NCBI GenBank assembly: GCA_964634815.1
Contig: CAZWMD010000001.1
Span: 1-64,000, forward strand
DNA from: JALZVT01 sp964634815
GTDB taxonomy: Bacteria; Pseudomonadota; Gammaproteobacteria; Pseudomonadales; Azotimanducaceae
DNA length: 64,000 nucleotides
Direction: 5' to 3'
Shown: positions 52,910 to 61,523 of the stretch, in pieces
How positions within the stretch are numbered: position 1 is the stretch's first letter
How the letters are laid out: the number at the start of each line of letters is the position of its first letter
Notes under the pieces: generated by a model
What the model was told of the DNA's origin: nothing
The model's database searches: none
Seen by the model: only the letters and a program-made list of their open reading frames with translations
Position numbers and translations under genes: made by a program

Positions 52910-53533
52910 GTGCCTGCGATCAACCAACCAAAGAGGCCAAAGGCCCAACGAACACAACCGAAGCGCTGTCATTGGTGTGCTGGAGATGATCTGTACACCG
53001 CCTATCATGATGAAGAGTGGGGGGTGCCGCTTCGGGACAGCAAGGCGTTATTTGGGTTATTGCAGCTCGAAGGTATGCAAGCCGGTTTGAGCTGGATTAC
53101 CATCCTTAAAAAGCGTGCGCATATGACCAAGGTATTCCATCGTTTTGCGCCCCGGGCATTGGTAACAAAAGGCCCGCAGCAAATGGACACCTGGCTTAAG
53201 GACCCGGGGCTTATTCGCAATCGACTGAAACTTTCAGCGCTCATCACCAACGCCCAGGCATTTTTGGATTATGAGAAGGCGAACGGCAAAGACGCCTTTG
53301 CAGATTTGATTTGGCAGCATGTGAATCATCGGCCCGTTCAGAATAGTTTTAAAACAGCCAGGGATGTACCCGCGGAAACACCAACAAGTACGGCGATGTC
53401 AAAGCAACTTAAAAAACTGGGCTTCCGCTTTGTTGGCCCCACTATTTGTTATGCCTTTATGCAGAGCGCAGGCCTGGTTAATGATCATACCCACGGCTGT
53501 TTCCGACGTTCCGAATGCCGTCGCCTGAGCTGA
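52910..53533 (+). CDS. tag: DNA-3-methyladenine glycosylase I
   Basis: 207 residues, GTG start. 'RCHWCAGDDLYTAYHDEEWG' and 'LQLEGMQAGLSWITILKKR' match Tag; zinc ligands would be the N-terminal Cys and His plus His and Cys in 'NDHTHGC'. It removes 3-methyladenine from alkylated DNA. In Pseudomonas glyQ and glyS lie between gmhB and tag; here they are absent and the two genes are divergent. Confidence 0.93.
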   Translation: MPAINQPKRPKAQRTQPKRCHWCAGDDLYTAYHDEEWGVPLRDSKALFGLLQLEGMQAGLSWITILKKRAHMTKVFHRFAPRALVTKGPQQMDTWLKDPGLIRNRLKLSALITNAQAFLDYEKANGKDAFADLIWQHVNHRPVQNSFKTARDVPAETPTSTAMSKQLKKLGFRFVGPTICYAFMQSAGLVNDHTHGCFRRSECRRLS

Positions 53534-54480
53534 ACAAGATTCATACCCAACTTATTGCTTCGATCCTTTCAGGTCTGCTTTGGGTGCTTGCGCGCTTGCC
53601 TGGCCCTCTCCGTCGGGGTGTTGTCTGGCTAGTCGGCACGGCGTATGCCGGACTTGCCAGGTCTGCTCGCCGGGTTGTTCTCACCAACATTTCCCATATC
53701 GAAGACGGTCTGCAACAGCGTGGTGTAACCATCGGCTCCAGGGATCAGTTTGCTACAGACAACTTGCGTGCTACCGCTTCGCTGATTCCGGAAACGGCCC
53801 TGTGCTGGCGGGGTCCTGCAAACGCCTGGCGGGCGCTGATTGATGGGGTGCATGGCGAAGAGGCCCAGGCTGTATTACGACAGGCTTCAAACCCCAGCAG
53901 CCAAAAAGAGTCTCAGGGAGTGTTGCTGCTATCGCCGCATCTGGGTAACTGGGAGCTGTTGAATATGTACCTGGGGGCAGAGTTTGGCCTGACGGTGCTG
54001 TATGACCCACCCAAGATCAACGCGCTCGAGCCGCTGATTCGTCGTGCACGGCAACAAACCCAAAGCACGCTGCTACCAATTGGTCCGGCAGGACTGCGTG
54101 AAATGGTGCGACGGCTACGCCGGGGTGCGGTAGTTGGAATGCTCCCCGACCAGGTACCATCGCGTCAGGCTGGTGTTCTGGCTGAGTTTTTCGGTAAGCA
54201 AGCACTTACTATCAATCTCGTGCACCGATTGGTTAGGCGCCATCAGCCCAGAGTGTTTCTGGTCTGTGCATTGCGCAAGCAAAGTGGACAATTTGATATT
54301 CATTTTGATGAGCTCACCGAAGCGCTCACGGGTGTGTCTGAGACTGAAGCAGCAACGGCGATGAATCAGGCCATAGAGCAGCGCATAAGTCAGGCACCTG
54401 AGCAGTACCAGTGGAGTTACAAACGGTTCAAGCGGGTGGACGCGGGGGCCGACAATATTTATCGCAGGTCTGGGCTATGA
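53515..54480 (+). CDS. LpxL/HtrB-family lipid A acyltransferase
   Basis: 321 residues. An N-terminal membrane helix ('LIASILSGLLWVLARLPGPL') and the catalytic 'LLSPHLGNWELLNMY' (His-x4-Glu) place it in the lauroyl/myristoyl transferase family that adds secondary acyl chains to lipid A. 'GAVVGMLPDQVPS' is the second conserved block. Its ATG lies inside the end of tag (19-base overlap), and the tag-acyltransferase pair occurs in Pseudomonas as well. Acyl-chain specificity cannot be told. Confidence 0.87.
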   Translation: MPSPELNKIHTQLIASILSGLLWVLARLPGPLRRGVVWLVGTAYAGLARSARRVVLTNISHIEDGLQQRGVTIGSRDQFATDNLRATASLIPETALCWRGPANAWRALIDGVHGEEAQAVLRQASNPSSQKESQGVLLLSPHLGNWELLNMYLGAEFGLTVLYDPPKINALEPLIRRARQQTQSTLLPIGPAGLREMVRRLRRGAVVGMLPDQVPSRQAGVLAEFFGKQALTINLVHRLVRRHQPRVFLVCALRKQSGQFDIHFDELTEALTGVSETEAATAMNQAIEQRISQAPEQYQWSYKRFKRVDAGADNIYRRSGL

Positions 54481-54481
54481 G

Positions 54482-55927
54482 CTAGCGGCGCCAGAACGCC
54501 GGCGTCAGCAGCACCAACAGGGTAAAGATTTCCAGGCGGCCAAGCAGCATGGCCAGGATCAGGATCCATTTGGTGGTGCTGGTTTGGTCGGCGTAGTTGA
54601 GTGCCACATCACCAAGACCTGGCCCCAGGTTGTTAAGGCAAGCGCCCACAGCCGAGAAGGCAGAGATAAAGTCGATATCTGAAAACAGCATGATGGCGCA
54701 TAACATGATCAGGAAGATAAGGACGTAGGCGGCGAAAAAGCCCCATACCGCATTCATGACCCGATCGGACACTGTGGCGTGTCCCAGCTTTACCGGAAAC
54801 ACGCCCGCGGGGTGAATCAAACGTCTCACTTCGCGCAGGCCTTGCAGGTAGATCAACAACACCCGAACCATCTTCAAGCCGCCCGCGGTTGAGCCTGCGC
54901 AGCCACCGGCAAACCCCGCCAGGAGTAAGAGTATTGGCGCGACTGATGGCCATAGACTGAAGTTCGCTGTGGTGAAGCCGGTGGTTGTCGCAATGGATAC
55001 CGCCTGAAAGATGCCGTCCCGGAATGGATGATCGCTTGCATGCGGGTTGCGATAGAGGATGAGACACACCAAAGCGGCAACCGCGACAAGTGTGCCGATT
55101 AGAGTCCGTACTTCCCAGTCGCGAAGGTAGTAACCGGGTCGGCGCCGGCTAACTGCTGTGAAGTGCAACCCAAAGTTGATGGCCGCGATAATCATGAAGA
55201 CAACGGCTACTGCTTCGACATATGGGTTGTTGAAATGACCAAGGCTTGCGTCGTGGGTTGAGAAGCCGCCAATGGCAACGGTAGAGAAGCTGTGGCAGAT
55301 CGCGTCAAACAACTCCATACCTGCAGCGTTGTAGCTAATGGCACACAACACTGTGATGCCCAGATAGATGTACCAGAGTGCTTTGGCGGTTTCAGTGATC
55401 CGGGGTTTAAGCTTTGCATCCTTTACTGGCCCTGGTGATTCAGCGCGATACAACTGCATGCCACCGATACCGAGCATGGGAAGAATGGCAACAGCCAATA
55501 CGATGATCCCCATGCCACCCAGCCATTGCAGGAACTGTCGGTAAAACAGAATTGAGCGCGGCAGATCATCCAGGCCGGTCATAATCGTGGCGCCTGTAGT
55601 TGTCAGGCCAGACAGCGACTCGAACATGGCATCCGTAAAAGACAGATCGCCACCGTCAAGCAGATATAAGGGTAGTGCGCCAAAGGTGCCCAGGCTTAAA
55701 TAAAACAGCACAGTAATCAGGAAACCGTCACGGCTTCTCAGGTCGGCGTTGCTGCGAACAACACTCCACAACACCAGACCCACTAAGGCGGTGATACCAA
55801 AGGCCGCCCCAAATGCTGGAATGGTTGATTCGCTATAAAACCAGGCCACCGCCATGGGCAACAGCATCGTCAGGCTGAACAAAGACAGCAAGATGCCGGT
55901 AACACGCAATATGACAGTGAAGTGCAT
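54482..55927 (-). CDS. trkH: Trk potassium uptake protein TrkH
   Basis: 481 residues, many membrane helices. Selectivity-filter loops are visible: 'SLSGLTTTGATIMTGLDDLP', a second near 'FSTVAIGGFSTHDAS', a third near 'VSIATTTGFTTANFS' and a fourth 'SAVGACLNNLGPGLG'. It is the K+ channel subunit gated by TrkA, whose gene ends three bases upstream on the same strand. It is convergent with the acyltransferase gene with one base between the stops. Confidence 0.95.
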   Translation of the reverse strand: MHFTVILRVTGILLSLFSLTMLLPMAVAWFYSESTIPAFGAAFGITALVGLVLWSVVRSNADLRSRDGFLITVLFYLSLGTFGALPLYLLDGGDLSFTDAMFESLSGLTTTGATIMTGLDDLPRSILFYRQFLQWLGGMGIIVLAVAILPMLGIGGMQLYRAESPGPVKDAKLKPRITETAKALWYIYLGITVLCAISYNAAGMELFDAICHSFSTVAIGGFSTHDASLGHFNNPYVEAVAVVFMIIAAINFGLHFTAVSRRRPGYYLRDWEVRTLIGTLVAVAALVCLILYRNPHASDHPFRDGIFQAVSIATTTGFTTANFSLWPSVAPILLLLAGFAGGCAGSTAGGLKMVRVLLIYLQGLREVRRLIHPAGVFPVKLGHATVSDRVMNAVWGFFAAYVLIFLIMLCAIMLFSDIDFISAFSAVGACLNNLGPGLGDVALNYADQTSTTKWILILAMLLGRLEIFTLLVLLTPAFWRR

Positions 55928-55930
55928 GGT

Positions 55931-57295
55931 TTAGAAGAATCCGAATCCCACCTGAAACAATTTTTCGACAGCCCGCACACGTGTCTTGTCGACCATAAAC
56001 AGGATGACGTGATCTTCAGGCTCCACGACCACATTGTCGTGCGCGATAAGCACATCCTTGTCGCGAACAATCGCGCCAATGGTGACGCCATCAGGCAAGT
56101 CGATATCACCAACAGCCTTGCCAACAACCTTTGCATCGCCATGGGCAATGACTTCCATTGCTTCTGCGGCACCACGTCTTAGTGTGTGAGCTCTGGCAAC
56201 ATCGCCGCGCCTCACATGAGATAACAGACTGCTGGTAGTTGCCTGTTGTGGTGAGATAGCGATATCGATCCCACCTCCCTGAACCAGATCAACGTAGGCG
56301 GGTTTGCCTATCAAAGTCATGACCTGACGTGCTCCAAGCTGTTTTGCCAGCAACGATGACATGATGTTCACCTCATCGTCGTTGGTCAGGGCGCAGAACA
56401 TGTCCGTGTGTTCGATGTTCTCCTCAAGCATCAGCTCTTTGTCGGTCGCATCGCCGTGCAATACCACCGCGTGATCGAGCTTGGCTGCTATCTGATCGCA
56501 ACGCGCTTTTGAAAACTCGATAACCTTTACAGAAAACTGAGCTTCGATACCCGATGCAAGTGACAGGCCGATATTACCGCCACCGGCAATAACGATCCGT
56601 TTGTAAGGTCGCTCCGCTTTCCGAAACTCGTTCATTACCCGGTTGATATGTTTGGTAGCAGCGATGAAAAACACCTCGTCATCGGGTTCGATGACCGTGT
56701 CGCCACGTGGTGCTATAGATGTGCCGCTGCGATAGATAGCGGCAACCCGCGTATCTGCTTGGGGCATATGCTCACGCAAAAAGCTCAACTCGTGCCCCAC
56801 CAGTGGTCCGCCGTAAAAGGCTTTCATACCAACGAGCTGAACGGCAGCGTCTGCGAAGTCGACGACCTGTAGTGCACCAGGATGTTCAAGGAGCTGTTTT
56901 ATCCGTGAGGTTACTGCTTCTTCCGGGTTGATCAGAACATCAATGGGCATATGGTCCTGGCTGAAAAACCCGTCACGACCGTGAAAAGCAGCGTTTCTTA
57001 TGCGAGCGATTTTGGTTGGAGTGCGATACAGCGAATAGCACACCTGGCAGGCGACCATGTTCACTTCATCGCTGTTGGTGACGGCAATCAACAGGTCTGT
57101 ATCGTCTGCGCCTGCGCGTCTAAGTACATCGGGGTGACTCGCGTAGCCCTCCACCGTCTGGATGTCGAGACGATCGCGTATTTCCACCAGCTTGCTTGGG
57201 TCGCTGTCGACAATGGTGATGTCAAAGGCTTCCTGGGCAAGGTTTTCCGCCAGCGTAATGCCCACCTGGCCTGCGCCTAGAATCAAGATTTTCAC
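55931..57295 (-). CDS. trkA: Trk potassium uptake regulator TrkA
   Basis: 454 residues, two tandem RCK units. The first begins 'MKILILGAGQVGITLAENLA', the second near residue 232 with 'RIVIAGGGNIGLSLASGIE', each followed by a TrkA-C domain. It binds NAD(H)/ATP on the cytoplasmic face and gates TrkH. It overlaps rsmB by 4 bases. Confidence 0.96.
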   Translation of the reverse strand: MKILILGAGQVGITLAENLAQEAFDITIVDSDPSKLVEIRDRLDIQTVEGYASHPDVLRRAGADDTDLLIAVTNSDEVNMVACQVCYSLYRTPTKIARIRNAAFHGRDGFFSQDHMPIDVLINPEEAVTSRIKQLLEHPGALQVVDFADAAVQLVGMKAFYGGPLVGHELSFLREHMPQADTRVAAIYRSGTSIAPRGDTVIEPDDEVFFIAATKHINRVMNEFRKAERPYKRIVIAGGGNIGLSLASGIEAQFSVKVIEFSKARCDQIAAKLDHAVVLHGDATDKELMLEENIEHTDMFCALTNDDEVNIMSSLLAKQLGARQVMTLIGKPAYVDLVQGGGIDIAISPQQATTSSLLSHVRRGDVARAHTLRRGAAEAMEVIAHGDAKVVGKAVGDIDLPDGVTIGAIVRDKDVLIAHDNVVVEPEDHVILFMVDKTRVRAVEKLFQVGFGFF

Positions 57296-58626
57296 GGTTT
57301 GTGTTCGTTTCGCATGGGATCGGGTGCTATAAGTTCAGCGTAGTAGAGACCGTCGCCTCCATCCACTGTTGGCAACGTTTGAATGCCATGGCGCGTGGCC
57401 AAATATGGCGTCAATTCATGGTTTGGAACTCTGGACGGCAGATCACCCAGGGTCAGCTCGTGGCCGCTTCGGTCGATAAAGGCGCTGATGATCGCGTCAT
57501 TTTCTTCCTGAAACAACGAACAGGTGCTGTATATGAGCCTTCCGCCTGGTGCCAGCCGAGGCCACAGCGCGTCGAGTAGCGCGCTCTGAGTGCTGTTTAA
57601 GGTCTGCAAATCTTCCGCACTGCGTAGTACTTTGATGTCGGGGTGGCGACGGACGGTACCGCTTCCTGAACAGGGCGCATCCAGCAAAATGAGATCATAG
57701 AAACTCTGCGAATCCCCATCGATTGGCTGCGAACTGTCGCTCTGTCTGATGTGCAGTGAGTCATTGGCACTGTGACCGAGGCGCCGTGCCTGCTCATGAA
57801 TTGTGTTAATACGATTTTCAGAGATATCCTGCATGACCAGTCTTATCTCGCCTTGTCCTTCTGGCCGATGGCGCTCCAATAGATGGAAACCTTTTCCGCC
57901 AGGTGCGGCACAGGCGTCGAGTACCCGCTGATTGGGCCCGGGGCTTGCAACAACAGCGGCCAGCTGTGCTGCCGCGTCTTGCACCGCCACCCAGCCTTCG
58001 TCAAAACCTGGCAGTTTGTTTTGGCTAAGAGGTTTTACCAGGTTAAGCGTTTCAGTCAGTGCGCCAGGTTTGCTGTCCAGTCCCTTGTTCTTTAGTAACT
58101 CGCGATAGTCTGCAGCTGAAACTTTCCTCTGATTCACACGGAGTGTCATCGGAGCTCGCGTGTTATTGGCGGTTAAAATATCCAGCCAGTGGTCGGGCAG
58201 GGTGTTGCGTAGCAGGTTGATGAACCAATGAGGGTGATCCTGTAGTGCGGCGGGTGACCATTCCTCGTTAGGTGGCGGCAAGTTTCGCAGCACGGCGTTC
58301 ACCAGGCCTTTTGCCCAGGGTTTTTTCAGTGCTTTTGTACAGCCAACTGTTTCAGCGACCGCAGCATGATCTGGAATGCGCGTGTGTAAAAGCTGGTAGG
58401 CACCAACAAGCATTAGGCATCGCACGTCGAGGTCTTTTGCTCGAAGCTTGCGAGTCAGTAACTCATCAATGCGTTGCGATAAGGAAAAATAATGGCGCAA
58501 TGATCCTGAAACCAATTCACGCACCAGTGGTTGCGTCTCGGCGTCGAGTAGTTGGTCCAGCGTTTTACGCTTGCCAATTACGTTAACCAGCACGTTAACC
58601 GCCAGCAGTCTTGGGTTATCAGCCAC
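57292..58626 (-). CDS. rsmB: 16S rRNA (cytosine-C5) methyltransferase RsmB
   Basis: 444 residues from a GTG at 58626, which overlaps the fmt stop (GTGGCTGA). N-terminal NusB-like RNA-binding domain ('VLVNVIGKRKTLDQLLD'), then the SAM methyltransferase with 'VLDACAAPGGKGFHLLE', 'ILLDAPCSGSGTVRRHPD' and 'LIYSTCSLFQEEN', carrying the two catalytic Cys. It methylates C967 of 16S rRNA. A GTG at 58644 is an alternative start. Confidence 0.95.
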   Translation of the reverse strand: MADNPRLLAVNVLVNVIGKRKTLDQLLDAETQPLVRELVSGSLRHYFSLSQRIDELLTRKLRAKDLDVRCLMLVGAYQLLHTRIPDHAAVAETVGCTKALKKPWAKGLVNAVLRNLPPPNEEWSPAALQDHPHWFINLLRNTLPDHWLDILTANNTRAPMTLRVNQRKVSAADYRELLKNKGLDSKPGALTETLNLVKPLSQNKLPGFDEGWVAVQDAAAQLAAVVASPGPNQRVLDACAAPGGKGFHLLERHRPEGQGEIRLVMQDISENRINTIHEQARRLGHSANDSLHIRQSDSSQPIDGDSQSFYDLILLDAPCSGSGTVRRHPDIKVLRSAEDLQTLNSTQSALLDALWPRLAPGGRLIYSTCSLFQEENDAIISAFIDRSGHELTLGDLPSRVPNHELTPYLATRHGIQTLPTVDGGDGLYYAELIAPDPMRNEHKP

Positions 58627-59629
58627 CTTTGTTTTTGTGCGCACTAGTGTTCACTGCATCCGTAGCGAAACATTGACCGACCTGGAAAAGCTCTGCATAG
58701 CCGTTCAATGCCGCAGCCATTGGCATCGGTTTGCCTTTGCCGCGATTCAGTTGGACTTCGCGGACGCTGATTGCATCCTCACCTGTCGCAACAGTTATCG
58801 CTTTTTTACTGCTCGCGATTATTGTTCCGGGTACAACGTGATCGTTGCCGGTTGACTCGTGGACCGGAGTAGCGCGCAGCAACTTTATGGTTTCATCCCC
58901 CAGCTTGGTACGTGCTGGCAATCGATCGTTCAATGCGTTGATCTGACGAGCAATTTTGTTTGCGCTCTGCTGCCAATCAATTTCTGAATCCCCTGTTTCA
59001 AGCTTTTGGGCATAGGTGGCGAGCTTGTCGTCCTGGGTTGTAAAGGCTTCGGGGTCGAAGTGGGTTAACGTCTCGAGCAACGCCTCTATACCCGGCGCGG
59101 TCATCGCATCGTGTAACTCCCGGCCTGTGGTGGTGTTGGTGATTGGCAAGGTGCGTCGGTTATAAACGCCTCCGGTGTCGAGGCCTGCCTCCATTTTCAT
59201 AATGCACACCCCGCTTTGGTTATCTCCCGCCATGATTGCCCGTTCTATGGGCGCGGCCCCGCGCCATCGGGGCAACAGCGATGCATGCACGTTGATACAA
59301 CCCAGACTGGGTGCATCGAGGACGGACTGGGGAAGAATCAGCCCGTAGGCGGCAACGATCAATACATCAAGATTGGTTTTTCTGAGTTCTTCTAAAGCCT
59401 CTGTCTTACGCAGGGATTTGGGTTGGCGAACCTCTATCCCCTGGCTGGTGGCCAGTTGTTTCACCGCACAGGGCACAAGCTTCTGACCACGGCCACTGGG
59501 TCGATCCGGTTGGGTGTAAACGCAAACGATGTTGGCGGCGACGTCCAGTAACCCCTTGAGAATCGAGGCGGCAAAATCCGGGGTGCCGGCGAAGCCGATG
59601 CGAGCAGGTAGCGACCCAGTGTGTTTCAT
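58619..59629 (-). CDS. fmt: Methionyl-tRNA formyltransferase
   Basis: 336 residues. 'IGFAGTPDFAASILKGLL' at the N-terminus, the catalytic 'NVHASLLPRWRGAAPIERA' and 'MEAGLDTGGVY' are all typical. It formylates initiator Met-tRNA. Its start overlaps the def stop by 4 bases, the usual def-fmt pair. The C-terminus runs slightly long, ending in a Lys/Gly tail. Confidence 0.97.
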   Translation of the reverse strand: MKHTGSLPARIGFAGTPDFAASILKGLLDVAANIVCVYTQPDRPSGRGQKLVPCAVKQLATSQGIEVRQPKSLRKTEALEELRKTNLDVLIVAAYGLILPQSVLDAPSLGCINVHASLLPRWRGAAPIERAIMAGDNQSGVCIMKMEAGLDTGGVYNRRTLPITNTTTGRELHDAMTAPGIEALLETLTHFDPEAFTTQDDKLATYAQKLETGDSEIDWQQSANKIARQINALNDRLPARTKLGDETIKLLRATPVHESTGNDHVVPGTIIASSKKAITVATGEDAISVREVQLNRGKGKPMPMAAALNGYAELFQVGQCFATDAVNTSAHKNKGG

Positions 59630-60129
59630 GCGCGTTGGCGCTGGCTTTTCAGGAGCTTTTTGCGGATACGTTGGCGTTTCAAATTGGACAGATAGTCGAC
59701 AAATAATTTGCCTTCAAGGTGGTCGCACTCGTGCTGAATACACACCGACAGCAAGCCATCTGCCTGCATGGTGAATTCATCTCCGTTGCGATCGAGTGCG
59801 GTGACTTCGATGTTCTCAACCCGGTCGACGCTCTCGTATTGCCCCGGAACCGACAGGCAACCCTCTTCGTGAGAAATCTCACCGTCAATTTCCTTGATGG
59901 ATGGGTTAATTAGCACCAGAGGTTCGGATTTATCTTCGCTAACATCGATGACGATCAGGCGCTTGTGTACATTGACCTGGGTCGCGGCCAAACCGATCCC
60001 CGGCGCCGCGTACATGGTTTCAAACATGTCGTCGATAAGCGCGCGAAGCTTGTTGTTCACGGTCGTGACCTCTTCCGCTTTTGTTCTCAACCGCGGGTCG
60101 GGGTATTCGAGGATTTGAAGTAGGGCCAT
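59626..60129 (-). CDS. def: Peptide deformylase
   Basis: 167 residues. The three motifs are 'GIGLAATQV', 'EEGCLSVPG' and 'QHECDHLEG' (metal-binding Cys and two His). It removes the formyl group from new proteins. First gene of def-fmt-rsmB-trkA-trkH, and divergent from the LysM gene. Confidence 0.97.
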   Translation of the reverse strand: MALLQILEYPDPRLRTKAEEVTTVNNKLRALIDDMFETMYAAPGIGLAATQVNVHKRLIVIDVSEDKSEPLVLINPSIKEIDGEISHEEGCLSVPGQYESVDRVENIEVTALDRNGDEFTMQADGLLSVCIQHECDHLEGKLFVDYLSNLKRQRIRKKLLKSQRQRA

Positions 60130-60173
60130 AGTGTTAAAAAGGACTTTGTAAAAACTGAAAAAGAGCCCTGAGT

Positions 60174-60208
60174 CTCGGCGGTACCGCCGAGCAGGACCAA
60201 TTCCTGCT
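60174..60208. repeat. 18-bp perfect palindrome plus adjacent hairpin in def/LysM intergenic region
   Basis: CTCGGCGGTACCGCCGAG at 60174-60191 is a perfect palindrome. Immediately overlapping it, AGCAGGA, loop ccaat, TCCTGCT forms a 7-bp stem at 60190-60208. They lie in the 164-base region from which both operons start. Confidence 0.7.
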
Positions 60209-60293
60209 GTGACCTGTCTCTAGTATTGGTGTAATTCAGGCTGCTAAGATGGTGAAGCGTAATGAGTTTTTATGAGTTAAGGAAGGTCCTCCG

Positions 60294-61430
60294 ATGAAGG
60301 CAGCCTTGCATGCAGCCTGCGCTCGCAGTTTTGGTGCGCAATATCAGCAATATTTAGGCAGCACCGTTTTAACGATGTTGTTAGCAGCGTCGTTGATGAC
60401 TTTCAGCCTGAAGGGCCAGGCGGCCGTGGCTGATCATATCCGCGGCGATGCCCCCTCGGTCTATACCGTTGTCGAGGGCGATTCCCTGTGGTCCATCAGC
60501 GGTCGCTTTTTAACCCAGCCTTGGCTTTGGCCAGAGATCTGGGAAGTTAACCCGCAGATCGAGAATCCTCATCTTATCTACCCCGGTGATCAGATTGGCC
60601 TTACCTATGTCGATGGCCAGCCTCGACTGCAACTGAATCGTGGCGGTGGTGTGCCGTATCGGGTGAGCCCTGGAACTGCTGGAGCCACCGGAACCAGTGG
60701 GCGATTGCAGCCGCGCATTCGTTCGACCCCCCTGGAGTCGGCAATTCCGGCCATTAGTCTGGATGCGATCGAAGGGTTTCTTGTGCATAACCGGGTTGTC
60801 GCTCCGGTGACCCTGGATCAGGCACCTTATGTGATTGAAGGTGACGACGAACGTCTCGTACTGGGCGCTGGTGATCGGCTTTATGTGCGTGGTGTTCTCG
60901 CAGACAGTGCTTCGTTCAATTTTGTTCGCCGCGGGCCGCTCTATATCGATCCCGAGACCGATGAGGTACTGGGTCAGGAAGCGACCTTTATTGGTGTCGG
61001 CCGGACGCTTGCGCAGGATGAAGATGTAGCGACAATGGCTGTGATCGAGTCGCGCGAAGAAATTCAGATCACCGATCGGGTGTTGCCTACTGAAGAACGA
61101 CGTCTTGCCTCCACGTTTTTCCCAAGCGGACCAGAGGGTGATGTTGAAGGCGAGATAATCAGTGTCTTCTCTGGGGTAACCCAGGTCGGCCAGTATGACG
61201 TTGTTGTATTGAACCGCGGAGCCCGTGAAGGTTTGGTTGTGGGTAATGTGCTTGCGATCTACCGAAAAGGCGCTCTCGCGCGCGATCGTATTGCCGGCGA
61301 AACCATACGCTTGCCTTCAGAACGCGCTGGCATGCTGATGGTCTTTCGTACCTTTGAAAAACTCTCCTACGGTCTGGTACTTACTACAGAGCGGCCGCTC
61401 GCTGTGGGTGACGAGGTACGCTCACCCTGA
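60294..61430 (+). CDS. Exported LysM-domain protein
   Basis: 378 residues. A hydrophobic export signal at about 22-45 is followed by a LysM peptidoglycan-binding domain at about 53-105 ('YTVVEGDSLWSISGRFL', 'PEIWEVNPQIENPHLIYPGD'). The rest is a beta-rich region common to homologues encoded next to dprA in Pseudomonas-like genomes, function unknown. AAGGAAGG before the ATG supports the start. Probably periplasmic and cell-wall associated. Confidence 0.85.
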   Translation: MKAALHAACARSFGAQYQQYLGSTVLTMLLAASLMTFSLKGQAAVADHIRGDAPSVYTVVEGDSLWSISGRFLTQPWLWPEIWEVNPQIENPHLIYPGDQIGLTYVDGQPRLQLNRGGGVPYRVSPGTAGATGTSGRLQPRIRSTPLESAIPAISLDAIEGFLVHNRVVAPVTLDQAPYVIEGDDERLVLGAGDRLYVRGVLADSASFNFVRRGPLYIDPETDEVLGQEATFIGVGRTLAQDEDVATMAVIESREEIQITDRVLPTEERRLASTFFPSGPEGDVEGEIISVFSGVTQVGQYDVVVLNRGAREGLVVGNVLAIYRKGALARDRIAGETIRLPSERAGMLMVFRTFEKLSYGLVLTTERPLAVGDEVRSP

Positions 61431-61451
61431 TTTCATAGCCTGATTTCATAG
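61426..61451. repeat. 13-bp tandem duplication at the LysM gene stop
   Basis: CCTGATTTCATAG occurs twice in direct succession (61426-61438 and 61439-61451). The LysM stop codon TGA lies in the first copy, so the duplication does not alter the protein. Confidence 0.8.
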
Positions 61452-61472
61452 ATAGAGCCTGTCTCACAAAGA

Positions 61473-61501
61473 GCCGGGTGAACGTCCTTCGTTCATCCGG
61501 C
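61473..61501 (+). terminator. Terminator-like hairpin after LysM gene
   Basis: GCCGGGTGAACG, loop tcctt, CGTTCATCCGGC: a 12-bp stem with one G-T pair. It is followed by aacaaa, not a T run, and lies just before dprA. Confidence 0.45.
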
Positions 61502-61523
61502 AACAAAGGCTCATGCTGGCCAT

